A DNA stretch of 64,000 bases from Leptolyngbya iicbica LK. GTDB taxonomy: Bacteria > Cyanobacteriota > Cyanobacteriia > Phormidesmidales > Phormidesmidaceae. Location of the stretch: NCBI RefSeq assembly GCF_004212215.1, contig NZ_QVFV01000009.1, positions 62,001 to 126,000 of the forward strand, written 5' to 3'. The notes beneath the pieces are model-generated. The model saw only the letters and a program-made list of their open reading frames with translations. It had not been told where the DNA came from and did not search any database. This document shows positions 1-7,542 of the stretch, piece by piece (within the stretch, counting starts at the first letter, position 1; every line of letters starts with the position of its first letter). The translations under genes were made by a program, and so were the position numbers.

Positions 1-1
1 G

Positions 2-526
2 GCGGCGCGGCCCTTTCGCATTGGTGATGAAGTGGTGATCGATCAATATGAGGGGCGCGTGGTGCAGGTGCAGTTGCGGGTCACCACGGTGCAAACTTAC
101 GACGGTCGGCAGGTTTACATTCCCAATCAAGAGGTCTTTCAGAGCAGCATTACCAACAACACCGCGTCACCCGTGCGGCGCAGTAGCGTGCTGGTGGGCA
201 TTGACTATGAGGCGGATCTGCGACAGGCGAAAACCGAAATTCTGACGGCGATCGCCCCCGTTGATGGCATCGAAGCTGACCCACCCCCCATCGTTTTGGT
301 GCAAGAGTTGGCGGCCAGCACCGTCAATCTCGAAGTGCTCTTTTGGGTCAACTCGCGCCGCAAGTCGTTTTTGCAAGTCACCTCTGAGGCCCGCCAGGCC
401 ATCAAAGAGCGCTTGGAAGCCGCTGGTATCGAGATGCCCACCGACATTTACACGCTCAACTTCCGCAATCCCCCCCCGTTTGAATCATTTCACCCCGGTT
501 CGGGAGCCAATGCGCCACCGAGCTAA
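2..526 (+). CDS. Mechanosensitive ion channel MscS family, C-terminal part (5' truncated by window edge)
   Basis: The reading frame is open from the window edge and ends with TAA at 524-526, so only the last ~174 residues are present. The first visible residues, RPFRIGDEVVI, match the start of the MscS beta-domain just after the pore helix, and the stretch YIPNQEVFQSSITN matches the conserved (I/V)PN...I.N segment of that domain. The rest fits the cytoplasmic alpha/beta vestibule domain. By family, this is a membrane channel that opens under hypo-osmotic tension. The transmembrane part, the start and any N-terminal sensor domain lie outside the window. No promoter can be assessed. Confidence 0.85.
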   Translation, partial: AARPFRIGDEVVIDQYEGRVVQVQLRVTTVQTYDGRQVYIPNQEVFQSSITNNTASPVRRSSVLVGIDYEADLRQAKTEILTAIAPVDGIEADPPPIVLVQELAASTVNLEVLFWVNSRRKSFLQVTSEARQAIKERLEAAGIEMPTDIYTLNFRNPPPFESFHPGSGANAPPS

Positions 527-733
527 GCCGCTGCCTGAACCGCCGAGAGCATCGCCATGGTGCCCAATTCCGTCCCCAACTCAGGCGGCATGGCCAGCGA
601 TCGATCTCTATAGAACGAGGGAGGAATGTGGCCGGAATCCCTGATGGATTGTCGCTTTTGAGCGATGTCGTCGCTGGGGGTAGCCACCTATGGTTTAAAC
701 AGATGCACGCAAAAGGAGGGCGATATCCCAAAT

Positions 734-1087
734 ATGGATACTCAAACTCAATCAACTAATAATCAATCGATTCGTCAGCCTTTGACGCCCGAGCAAGTCT
801 CGCCCGAGCAGGCCCAAGCTAATGCCGCCGCCATGCAGGAAGGCAATCCGACGTTGAATCCTGGCGACATTATAAATCGCGAATTGACCTTGGAAGAGAA
901 GGCGAAAAAAGTCGCGGTGAACGTGGCAGACATTACTGGTGACAAGATTGTCGTCCCGACCTATTTCATCGTGGATGACCCCGAGGAAGGTCAGAAAGCG
1001 CTACACCATATCCACGATGCGGAAGAGATTTCCGACGTGATTCGCCAAGCTCGGGTCGATGAAAATGGCGATCGCACTTGGTGGTAA
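734..1087 (+). CDS. Conserved hypothetical protein, 117 aa
   Basis: I do not recognise a named family. The open frame extends upstream to 665, but ATG 734 is preferred because an AAAAGGAGGG Shine-Dalgarno run lies at 711-720. The protein starts with a Gln/Asn/Ser/Thr-rich, probably disordered ~40 residues, then has a compact segment (about residues 50-117) with TLEEKAKKVAVNVADITGDK and a VPTYFIVDDPEEGQKAL stretch, ending in a Trp pair. No signal peptide or membrane helix is visible, so it is probably cytosolic. It is followed 38 bp later by a strong intrinsic terminator, so it is likely monocistronic. No function can be assigned. Confidence 0.7.
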   Translation: MDTQTQSTNNQSIRQPLTPEQVSPEQAQANAAAMQEGNPTLNPGDIINRELTLEEKAKKVAVNVADITGDKIVVPTYFIVDDPEEGQKALHHIHDAEEISDVIRQARVDENGDRTWW

Positions 1088-1124
1088 GCCACGCACCAAG
1101 AACGTGATCACGCTGATCATCGCC

Positions 1125-1152
1125 AGTCCCAGGAATTTCCTGGGACTTTTTT
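1125..1152 (+). terminator. Intrinsic terminator after the 734-1087 gene
   Basis: An inverted repeat with arms AGTCCCAGGAA and TTCCTGGGACT is followed directly by a run of seven T. This is a textbook Rho-independent terminator for the upstream small gene. Confidence 0.85.
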
Positions 1153-1198
1153 TATCGCGTTGCTAAGAAGAAAGATTTTATAAAATCCAAGTTTTGTC

Positions 1199-1259
1199 GG
1201 GCAAGCATCTGGCCTGCTCCGGCACAGCCGAGACGGCTGCCCACACTTAGATCAAATTC
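1199..1259. repeat. Dispersed palindromic repeat, copy 1
   Basis: This stretch is clearly related to 13585-13645. Both carry an imperfect GCA-N-CATCT-N-CCTGC-type hairpin, then an AGCCG-AGA-CGGCT hairpin (AGCCG-TCT-CGGCT in the other copy), then the shared tail CACACTT-GAT. The loop of the second hairpin is inverted between copies. The copy lies between a terminator and the ABC exporter, with no ORF in it. Confidence 0.55.
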
Positions 1260-1277
1260 CCGTAATAAGGAATCAGG

Positions 1278-1315
1278 TCGTAGTTGTAGCGCTTGTAGTA
1301 TTTGTAGTATATACT
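1278..1315 (+). promoter_or_regulatory. 9-nt direct repeats (TTGTAG x3) abutting a TATACT box
   Basis: TTGTAG occurs at 1284, 1293 and 1302, that is with an exact 9-nt period, preceded by a TCGTAG at 1278 and followed at once by TATACT at 1310-1315. The last resembles a -10 hexamer and lies 33 nt before the ABC exporter ATG (1348). The arrangement suggests a promoter overlapped by a small iteron-type operator; the regulator is unknown. Confidence 0.35.
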
Positions 1316-1347
1316 AGGCAGATTCATATCGAACTCATGGTTTTGTC

Positions 1348-3165
1348 ATGGCGAAGTTCGCAGACGTTATTCAATACTACAAAAACTACAAGGCGATCGC
1401 AGTCTTCAGCATTGCCGCCAGCAGTCTCTTTGAGCTGCTGGATCTGGTGGTGCCCTATGCGATCGGTCAGCTGCTCAACCTGCTGTCAGACCGTCCGGTG
1501 GACCGTCTCGCGCAGGGATTGGCAGATGGGCTGGCGGGACTGGCCGGGGTGGAGGTGACGCGATCGCTGACCCTCGGCCTGCTGCTGGGGATGATTTTCC
1601 TGGTGACGGTCGTCCGCGCCCCGATTGAGCCGTGGCTGGGCGTCTGGTTCCACTGGGACATCGCTCTCAAAAGCCGCCGCGACCACTCAGTAGAGGTGGT
1701 GAAAAAGCTGCTCAGCTTGCCCCTCGGCTTTTACGACGAAAACAACCCCGGACGCATTGCCGGACGGGTCGCACGGGGTCTGTCGAACCACACCTGGACC
1801 TATCCCGAAATCGCGGGACAGCTTTTCCCGAAGCTGGTGCGGGTGGCGGGCATCTTTTGCATTATCGCCATCATCGATTGGCGCATCGCCGGACTCTTCT
1901 TCCTGTCCTTTGTGGCGATTCTGGCGTTCAGTATGCGCGACCTGATTCGGCTGAACCGCAAAGAGCAAGCCCTTGACAAGTACATGGAGACGACGGAGAG
2001 CCGCACCTCCGAGATCATCACCAACATCAAAACGGTCAAAGCCTTTGCGACGGAGCACGACGAGTTGGCGCGTCAACGTCAGCGGTTGGGTCGTGAGCTG
2101 AAGGTGGTCGATCAGATCATCCACCGGGGGTACGTGGTGTTGATGACCTGGCAGGAACTGTTCATTCAGACCTGTGTGTTTGGGGTGTTGGTGCTGACGC
2201 TGGTGGCGACCCTGCGAGGCAACATCTCCCTGGGGCACTTCGTCACCACGCTGACGGTTTCCAGCATGGCCTACGCCGAGTTGGAACCCATCAGCAACCT
2301 GGCGGAAATCTTCGCCCGTCGTTATGCCTCGATGCTGCGCTTTCACGAGTTTTTGCAGCAGCCCACAGGCATCGAAGCGGCGAGCGTATCAGGCACTCCC
2401 GAAGCCGTCACCCGCTACCAGTTCACGGGGAAGGTACATTTCGAGCATCTCAGCTTTGGTTACGATCGCGATCGCCCCGTCCTGAAGGACATCGATTTGC
2501 TGATTCAGCCGAAGCAGACCGTGGCGCTGGTGGGTCGTTCCGGTTCCGGTAAGTCCACCTTGGTGAAGCTGCTGTTCCGCTATTTTGAGCCGCAGCAGGG
2601 CCGCATCCTGATCGATGGCGAAGACATTCGCAAGCTGGATATCACGGGCTATCGCAAGCAATTGGCGATCGTTCACCAGGAGGTGGATGTCTTTAACGGC
2701 ACGCTGATGGATAACCTGACCTATGGCAATCCCCACGTGACGCGGGAGCAGGTGGATGAAGCCTGTGCGATCGCGCGCGTGGACGAGTTCATCAACCTGA
2801 TGCCCGATGGCTATTCGACGGTGGTGGGGGAACGGGGCGTGCGCCTCTCGGGGGGACAGCGCCAGCGGCTCGGCATCGCCCGCGCCCTGCTGATGAACCC
2901 CGATGTGCTCGTCTTTGACGAAGCCACCTCTAGCCTCGACTACGAATCGGAGCGGGCGATTCAACTGGCGATGCGCAGCATCCTCGGTACCCGCACGACC
3001 CTGATCATCGCTCACCGCCTGAGCACCGTCCGCGATGCCGATGTCATCGTCGTCCTCGATCAGGGCCGCATTTTGGAGATGGGCAGTCACGAAGACCTGC
3101 TCAACCACGGTGGTCTCTACCACCGTCTCCACATGCTCCAAGAAACTGGCGATTTGTTGGGGTAG
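1348..3165 (+). CDS. ABC exporter, fused permease and ATPase (type IV/MsbA-like half-transporter)
   Basis: At 605 aa it has the standard length of a homodimeric ABC half-transporter. The N-terminal ~320 residues form a six-helix exporter permease with the typical GFYDENNPGRIAGRVARG intracellular loop. The ATPase domain has Walker A GRSGSGKST at residues 396-404, the signature LSGGQRQR near 501, Walker B VLVFDEATSSLD near 521-532 and the H-loop Ile-Ile-Ala-His. It should use ATP to export a lipid, peptide or drug across the cytoplasmic membrane; the substrate cannot be read from the sequence. ATG 1348 is chosen because it opens directly into the permease domain. A repeat-containing promoter candidate lies just upstream. 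Confidence 0.9.
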   Translation: MAKFADVIQYYKNYKAIAVFSIAASSLFELLDLVVPYAIGQLLNLLSDRPVDRLAQGLADGLAGLAGVEVTRSLTLGLLLGMIFLVTVVRAPIEPWLGVWFHWDIALKSRRDHSVEVVKKLLSLPLGFYDENNPGRIAGRVARGLSNHTWTYPEIAGQLFPKLVRVAGIFCIIAIIDWRIAGLFFLSFVAILAFSMRDLIRLNRKEQALDKYMETTESRTSEIITNIKTVKAFATEHDELARQRQRLGRELKVVDQIIHRGYVVLMTWQELFIQTCVFGVLVLTLVATLRGNISLGHFVTTLTVSSMAYAELEPISNLAEIFARRYASMLRFHEFLQQPTGIEAASVSGTPEAVTRYQFTGKVHFEHLSFGYDRDRPVLKDIDLLIQPKQTVALVGRSGSGKSTLVKLLFRYFEPQQGRILIDGEDIRKLDITGYRKQLAIVHQEVDVFNGTLMDNLTYGNPHVTREQVDEACAIARVDEFINLMPDGYSTVVGERGVRLSGGQRQRLGIARALLMNPDVLVFDEATSSLDYESERAIQLAMRSILGTRTTLIIAHRLSTVRDADVIVVLDQGRILEMGSHEDLLNHGGLYHRLHMLQETGDLLG

Positions 3166-3211
3166 GTTAATCTCGTAGTTAGTTCCGGACTGCTTTCGAT
3201 ATACTGACCCG

Positions 3212-3245
3212 AAAGTCCTCTGCAATGTTATTTGTGGAGGACTTT
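3212..3245 (+). terminator. Hairpin downstream of the ABC exporter
   Basis: A 9-bp inverted repeat (AAAGTCCTC / GAGGACTTT) with a 16-nt loop lies 47 nt after the ABC stop codon. The T run is weak, so this is a probable rather than certain terminator. It marks the left border of the AT-richer DUF262-HipA segment. Confidence 0.4.
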
Positions 3246-3428
3246 GGGTGAACTGAAGGAAGGTCTCTGGCAATTGATAAAGCTACCAATCCGCCAAAAT
3301 ACATCCCAACTGTCTGAATGTGAAAGAAAATAGGTATGAGGTTCCGATAACCTCCTTGAAATTTCCGAGTTAAAAATCAGATCAACAGGCAATCCTGGCT
3401 TTTATTCACTAAGCGTAAGATCAACAAA

Positions 3429-5075
3429 ATGGTAGGTTCAAAAATTACCAACGCTAAGACCTTTCCACTTGAAGACCTCGTAGGTGAAGTGTTATCTGGC
3501 TACATACGCATTCCTGACTTTCAACGGATATTTCGCTGGCAATGGGAAGATGTAAAAAGACTCATGGATAGTATTGTTCGTGGCTATCCAATTGGAAGCT
3601 TGCTTCTTTGGGCACGTCCTGCTCTAGAGGACACGCTGAAAATCGGAGCGCTAGAGATTAAGGCTCCTAGTCTAGATGAAGCAAGATGGGTTGTTGATGG
3701 TCAACAAAGGCTTACTAGTCTTGCGAATGCATTGAATGATGATGGCTCTAAGGATCCACGCTTTGCGATCGCTTATGATCTAGCACGCAAAGAATTTGTC
3801 AAGCCCATTGATGAAGAAATTCACGTCATCGGCCTACCGATAATTTTTGACTTACAGAGATTGTTGAAATGGTTTAGTGAGCATCCAGAATCCGCAATTT
3901 ATTTTGAAGAGGCCACAAGAGTCGCTAAAGCAATTCGTGAATATTCAATACCGGCTTATATCGTGAAGCAAGAAGATGAAGAGGTTCTTAGAGATATCTT
4001 CGACCGCATGAATAATTACGGCAAAAGGTTGACGCGTGCAGAAGTTTTCTCGGCCCTACATGGCGGACCAAAGTATGATGTAAAAAATATCATCGAAAAA
4101 ATCAGTGCGACTTTTCCCTTTGGTGAAATTGATGATAATACTGTCTTAAGTGCCATTCTAGCTCGCAGAGGCTCCGATGTAACACGTGATATTCGTGCGG
4201 AATTCAGTCAGAAGAAAAAATCATCAGAGTTTCCAGGTGAGACTCGTGAAGAAGCATACATTGCTGGGGAAAGAGCTTTATCAAAAGCCGTCAACTTCTT
4301 GCAGAGTGAAGCTGGAGTTCCACACTTTAGTTTTTTGCCCTATCGATACCTCCTTGTTGTTCTTGCGCGCTTCTTTGCGCATTATCCCGAACCTAAGCCC
4401 CGCAGCATTGAACTGCTCAGACGATGGTTTTGGCGTGCTGCTGTGATTGGCCCAGAGGCATTCAGTACTTGGACTAAAGCCAGCCGAACATTATGCTCGA
4501 AAATCATTCCTAATGATGAGGCAAAGTCTGTCACAGATTTAGTGAAGGCTGTTTCAAGTGACCGAAAGGATTTGAATCTGAGTGATTTCAATAGCACCTC
4601 GGCTAGTACTCGTATTCTTCTCTGCGCAATGTGGGCGCATCGGCCTCGGTCTTTCCTTACAGCGGAACATTATCTTCAAGAAGATCTAGGAAGAGCTCTT
4701 AAAGAAGAACAGACAGCAAGAGATATTGTTGAAATCATTGAACCATTAGGCAAAAAAACACCTACCGCAAATCGATTCATCTTTCTTGGAGAAGATTCTG
4801 TTGAGCACGTGAGAGATATTTTTCTAAATCAACCTATTACGATGTCTAGTTCATCTTGGACTAAATTGTTAAACTCTCACATTTTTGATGATGACATGAG
4901 ATCGTATTTGCTCGAAGGAAACGTCACTCAGTTTTTGGAACTTCGAGAGAACCGATTAAAAAAAATAACTGGGAATTTCCTTAAATCTATGATGAAGGCT
5001 TCGTTTGAGGATACACCCCCACTTTCCTCTTTAATTATTGATGAAGATGATGATGAGGCTCTAGTTGATGAGTAA
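3429..5075 (+). CDS. DUF262 (GmrS/ParB-like) domain protein, first gene of a DUF262-HipA operon
   Basis: The 548-aa protein opens with the DUF262 signature: IPDFQRIFRWQWEDVKRLMD, then DGQQRL at residues 90-95, the nucleotide-binding/hydrolysis loop of this ParB-related fold. The C-terminal part resembles the region that in GmrSD-type proteins precedes or contains a DUF1524 HNH nuclease (ANRFIFL; SHIF-N-FLELRENRL), but I see no HNH triad, so no nuclease domain is evident. The tail is acidic (DEDDDEALVDE). DUF262 proteins are common in type IV restriction and other defence loci. The gene overlaps the HipA-like gene by 8 nt. Codon use is AT-richer than the neighbours and I found a single HIP1 site in it, suggesting acquisition. 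ATG 3429 has no strong RBS. Confidence 0.8.
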   Translation: MVGSKITNAKTFPLEDLVGEVLSGYIRIPDFQRIFRWQWEDVKRLMDSIVRGYPIGSLLLWARPALEDTLKIGALEIKAPSLDEARWVVDGQQRLTSLANALNDDGSKDPRFAIAYDLARKEFVKPIDEEIHVIGLPIIFDLQRLLKWFSEHPESAIYFEEATRVAKAIREYSIPAYIVKQEDEEVLRDIFDRMNNYGKRLTRAEVFSALHGGPKYDVKNIIEKISATFPFGEIDDNTVLSAILARRGSDVTRDIRAEFSQKKKSSEFPGETREEAYIAGERALSKAVNFLQSEAGVPHFSFLPYRYLLVVLARFFAHYPEPKPRSIELLRRWFWRAAVIGPEAFSTWTKASRTLCSKIIPNDEAKSVTDLVKAVSSDRKDLNLSDFNSTSASTRILLCAMWAHRPRSFLTAEHYLQEDLGRALKEEQTARDIVEIIEPLGKKTPTANRFIFLGEDSVEHVRDIFLNQPITMSSSSWTKLLNSHIFDDDMRSYLLEGNVTQFLELRENRLKKITGNFLKSMMKASFEDTPPLSSLIIDEDDDEALVDE

Positions 5076-6306
5076 AGTCAAAAAAATCTATGGGATTTGG
5101 CTTTATCAAAGACGTATTGGCAGCATCACACTGAACGGTGGCATTATCCGTTTTCAATTGGATAATGATTACGTCCATGATCCAACTCATGCTGTTTTAG
5201 GTCTCGTATTTGAAGATGATCTTGAAGCCATCCACCGCTCCAAAAACCGATTGCCTCCGTGGTTTTCAAACCTACTTCCAGAAGGGCGATTGCGTCACTG
5301 GATTGCTGAAGATGCAAGCGTAGATGAAAATAAGGAAATAGAGCTACTACTCAAGGTTGGCCATGATTTGCCTGGGGCAATTCGAGTCGCCGAAGCAGAA
5401 ATTGGTCAGACAGAATTTGATAGTACTAGACGCGAGATAGTTTCAGATGCAGATGCCGGGAATCTCCAGAGAGACATTTGGCGGTTTTCGCTGGCTGGAG
5501 TTGCCCTCAAATTCTCGATGTTGAATGTTGGTGAAAGATTTACCTCGCCAGGTGTTGGCGAGGGTGGTGACTGGATTATTAAGCTTCCAGACCGTAGCTA
5601 CCGCCATGTACCAATTAACGAATTTTCAATGATGGAACTTGCGCGTCGGGTCGGCATTGACGTACCTGAAGTGCGTCTTGTTCATCGAGAACAGTTAGCT
5701 GATGTACCTGATGACCTATGGCCTGAATTTGAAAATATGGCCTACGCAATTCAGCGCTTTGATCGCACCCCTTCAAGAGAGTTGATTCATATTGAGGATT
5801 TTGCACAGGTCAGAAACCTTTATCCTCATAAGAAGTATACGGGCACGTTTGAGACACTCGCAAATTTGATTTATCGTCAGTATGATACAAATTCATTGAT
5901 TGAATTTACACGAAGACTAGCGTTCAACTATGTCATAGGCAATGGTGATGCACACTTGAAAAACTGGTCGTTGATATACACCGATCCTCGCCGACCAGTT
6001 CTTTCTCCCGCCTATGATTTAGTTTCAACAGCCGTATATCGTCCATCAGGAAACCCTGAAGACCTTGGTCTGAAATTTGCAAAGTCTAGGAGCTTCGACT
6101 CAGTTACACTCGAAAATTTCGAAAGATTAGAAAGAAAAGTCAATGCTTCTGGAATTGGCTTACGCGATGTAGCGCATGAAGTTATTCAAAAAACAATGTC
6201 ATCCTGGCCAGAAATTGAGGAAATACTGAAAGATTATCCTTGGCTTCAAAAAAAAATTGGTGAAGGAATTTCGGCGCGTACCTCAGCAGTATTAGTCAAA
6301 CAATGA
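5068..6306 (+). CDS. HipA-like serine/threonine kinase (type II toxin family), without adjacent HipB
   Basis: The 412-aa protein has the full HipA layout: an N-terminal beta domain (YGIWLYQRRIGSITLNG, LPEGRLRHWI), then FSLAGV-KFS, ATP-lysine motif WIIKLPD with Lys172, IQRFDR, the IHIEDFAQ loop, the catalytic loop GNGDAHLKNWSL (Asp294, Asn299) and metal-binding LSPAYDL (Asp317). All catalytic positions are present, so an active kinase is expected. Canonical HipA phosphorylates glutamyl-tRNA synthetase; the target here is unknown. ATG 5068 lies inside the DUF262 gene (8-nt overlap), implying translational coupling. No HTH HipB-like ORF lies on either side, so the DUF262 protein takes the genomic place of the antitoxin. 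Confidence 0.88.
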   Translation: MSKVKKIYGIWLYQRRIGSITLNGGIIRFQLDNDYVHDPTHAVLGLVFEDDLEAIHRSKNRLPPWFSNLLPEGRLRHWIAEDASVDENKEIELLLKVGHDLPGAIRVAEAEIGQTEFDSTRREIVSDADAGNLQRDIWRFSLAGVALKFSMLNVGERFTSPGVGEGGDWIIKLPDRSYRHVPINEFSMMELARRVGIDVPEVRLVHREQLADVPDDLWPEFENMAYAIQRFDRTPSRELIHIEDFAQVRNLYPHKKYTGTFETLANLIYRQYDTNSLIEFTRRLAFNYVIGNGDAHLKNWSLIYTDPRRPVLSPAYDLVSTAVYRPSGNPEDLGLKFAKSRSFDSVTLENFERLERKVNASGIGLRDVAHEVIQKTMSSWPEIEEILKDYPWLQKKIGEGISARTSAVLVKQ

Positions 6307-6534
6307 GTGAGGCAATCAATTTTGCCCCCTCAAAATTATGCAAGACGCTCTTAAATAGCAATTTTTAGCAATTTTCCTATGTTGATCGCTGAAATGATTT
6401 TAGAGCGATCGCCCCAATCGCATCCGAGTCATTTTGAGCGATCGCGTCCAACCCACTGACTCTTCCATTAAGGCTGTGGCGGAATGGGCAGTTTTGGCGA
6501 CAATGGATATCAAAGCGATCGGAGAGTCTCGATC

Positions 6535-6798
6535 ATGCAAATTATGCTTGACCTGCCAGATGAGCTGATGCAGCACTTCAACTCAAATCGCCTGCCCCAG
6601 GAGATCTTGGAAGCGCTTGCCATGCAAGCATACCAGACCGAAAAAATTACTCACGCAGAGGTCGGGCGCATTCTCGGGCTCTCGTCCCGCTGGGCCGTTG
6701 ATGAGTTTTTGAAAGCTCACAGAGCCGATTTACACTACGACGAAACTGATTTGGAGCGCGATCGCGCAACTCTCCATCAACTCTGCCAAAGTAGTTGA
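6535..6798 (+). CDS. UPF0175 family protein (putative antitoxin)
   Basis: An 87-aa protein starting at ATG 6535, chosen because GGAGAG lies 8 nt upstream; the frame stays open back to 6484. The sequence fits UPF0175: an N-terminal strand (MQIMLDLPDEL), then a helical segment with ITHAEVGRILGLSSRWAVDE and the conserved end ADLHYDETDLERD. UPF0175 proteins are small predicted HTH antitoxins, usually paired with a PIN-domain or similar toxin. No PIN gene is present here; the next gene, 23 nt downstream, is a GIY-YIG nuclease, followed by another small protein. The pairing is therefore unusual and the toxin-antitoxin role is inference. Confidence 0.75.
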   Translation: MQIMLDLPDELMQHFNSNRLPQEILEALAMQAYQTEKITHAEVGRILGLSSRWAVDEFLKAHRADLHYDETDLERDRATLHQLCQSS

Positions 6799-6821
6799 AT
6801 GGCACCCAAGCTCTTATTTCT

Positions 6822-7199
6822 ATGTCAACGAGCGATTCTGAATTAAAGGCCCAAGCTCGAAGCATTCTAGACGCGATCGCCTTCACACCGTTCGAGCAAT
6901 GCCAACCACTAACCCGCGATTTTAATTTGATTCCCTCACGTCCTGGTATTTATGCAATTCGCCATAGAATTCATGGGTTGCTTTACATCGGTAAAACCAA
7001 AAGTTTGCGAGGTCGTTTTACAGGTGGTCACAAAGCATTTTTGTGGGCATGGCTTGATAGGTATCGCGATGAAGATGTTCGCATAGCGATCCAGGTAATT
7101 CCTTACTGGAAAAACCCCACGTTACTATTGGAGTTAGAGGCCATCATTCTCAGAGCGACTGAACCTCCATATAACGCTCAGATTCCAACAGAAAGGTGA
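6822..7199 (+). CDS. GIY-YIG domain nuclease, small
   Basis: A 125-aa protein. It carries the GIY-YIG core: GIY at residues 42-44, YIG at 55-57 within LLYIGKTKSLRGRF, Arg63/Arg65, His70, a Glu in LLLELEA (104-106) and a terminal PYN (Asn118). Single-domain GIY-YIG proteins of this size cut nucleic acid or act as repair or mobile-element endonucleases; no DNA-binding extension is visible. The open frame extends to a TTG at 6795 overlapping the UPF0175 stop, but ATG 6822 is the more conventional start. The gene sits 23 nt after UPF0175 and 4 nt before the next ORF, so the three are probably co-transcribed. Confidence 0.78.
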   Translation: MSTSDSELKAQARSILDAIAFTPFEQCQPLTRDFNLIPSRPGIYAIRHRIHGLLYIGKTKSLRGRFTGGHKAFLWAWLDRYRDEDVRIAIQVIPYWKNPTLLLELEAIILRATEPPYNAQIPTER

Positions 7200-7203
7200 T
7201 GCT

Positions 7204-7410
7204 ATGCCAGCTAAACTGCAAGAACAACTTTCCCGTGCCGACGCTGAAGTAATTTTAGAGCGGCTGCCTGAGCGCATACGGCAGGCTTTGAGCGATCGCG
7301 CCCAAGACATTGACTATCCCATCGAGGCTGTGGTGGAAATGGCGATCGCCAGCTTCCTCGACTCCGAAGCTTTGGGCTTTGCTGATTGCCAACCGGGACG
7401 GGGACAGTGA
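7204..7410 (+). CDS. Small conserved cyanobacterial protein, 68 aa
   Basis: Starts 4 nt after the GIY-YIG stop, so it is the third gene of this small cluster. The protein is helical, with LPERIRQALSDRA, then YPIEAVVEMAIASFLD and a C-terminal FADCQPGRGQ. The middle resembles the C-terminal helix of ribbon-helix-helix antitoxins, but I cannot demonstrate that fold. From memory, proteins ending in FLD...FADC occur across cyanobacteria as unannotated short genes. HIP1 sites occur inside the gene, so it looks native. Function unknown. Confidence 0.6.
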   Translation: MPAKLQEQLSRADAEVILERLPERIRQALSDRAQDIDYPIEAVVEMAIASFLDSEALGFADCQPGRGQ

Positions 7411-7542
7411 TTGCAAGTTTGATAGGCGATCGCCCCAATTACATCCGAGCCACATGGAGCGATCGCTGATTTTGAGCTAAGAGGTGCCATTTTTTTTGCA
7501 ACCCGACGGCTTTTGGCAATCGGGGTGGCGACAGTCGCAGAG

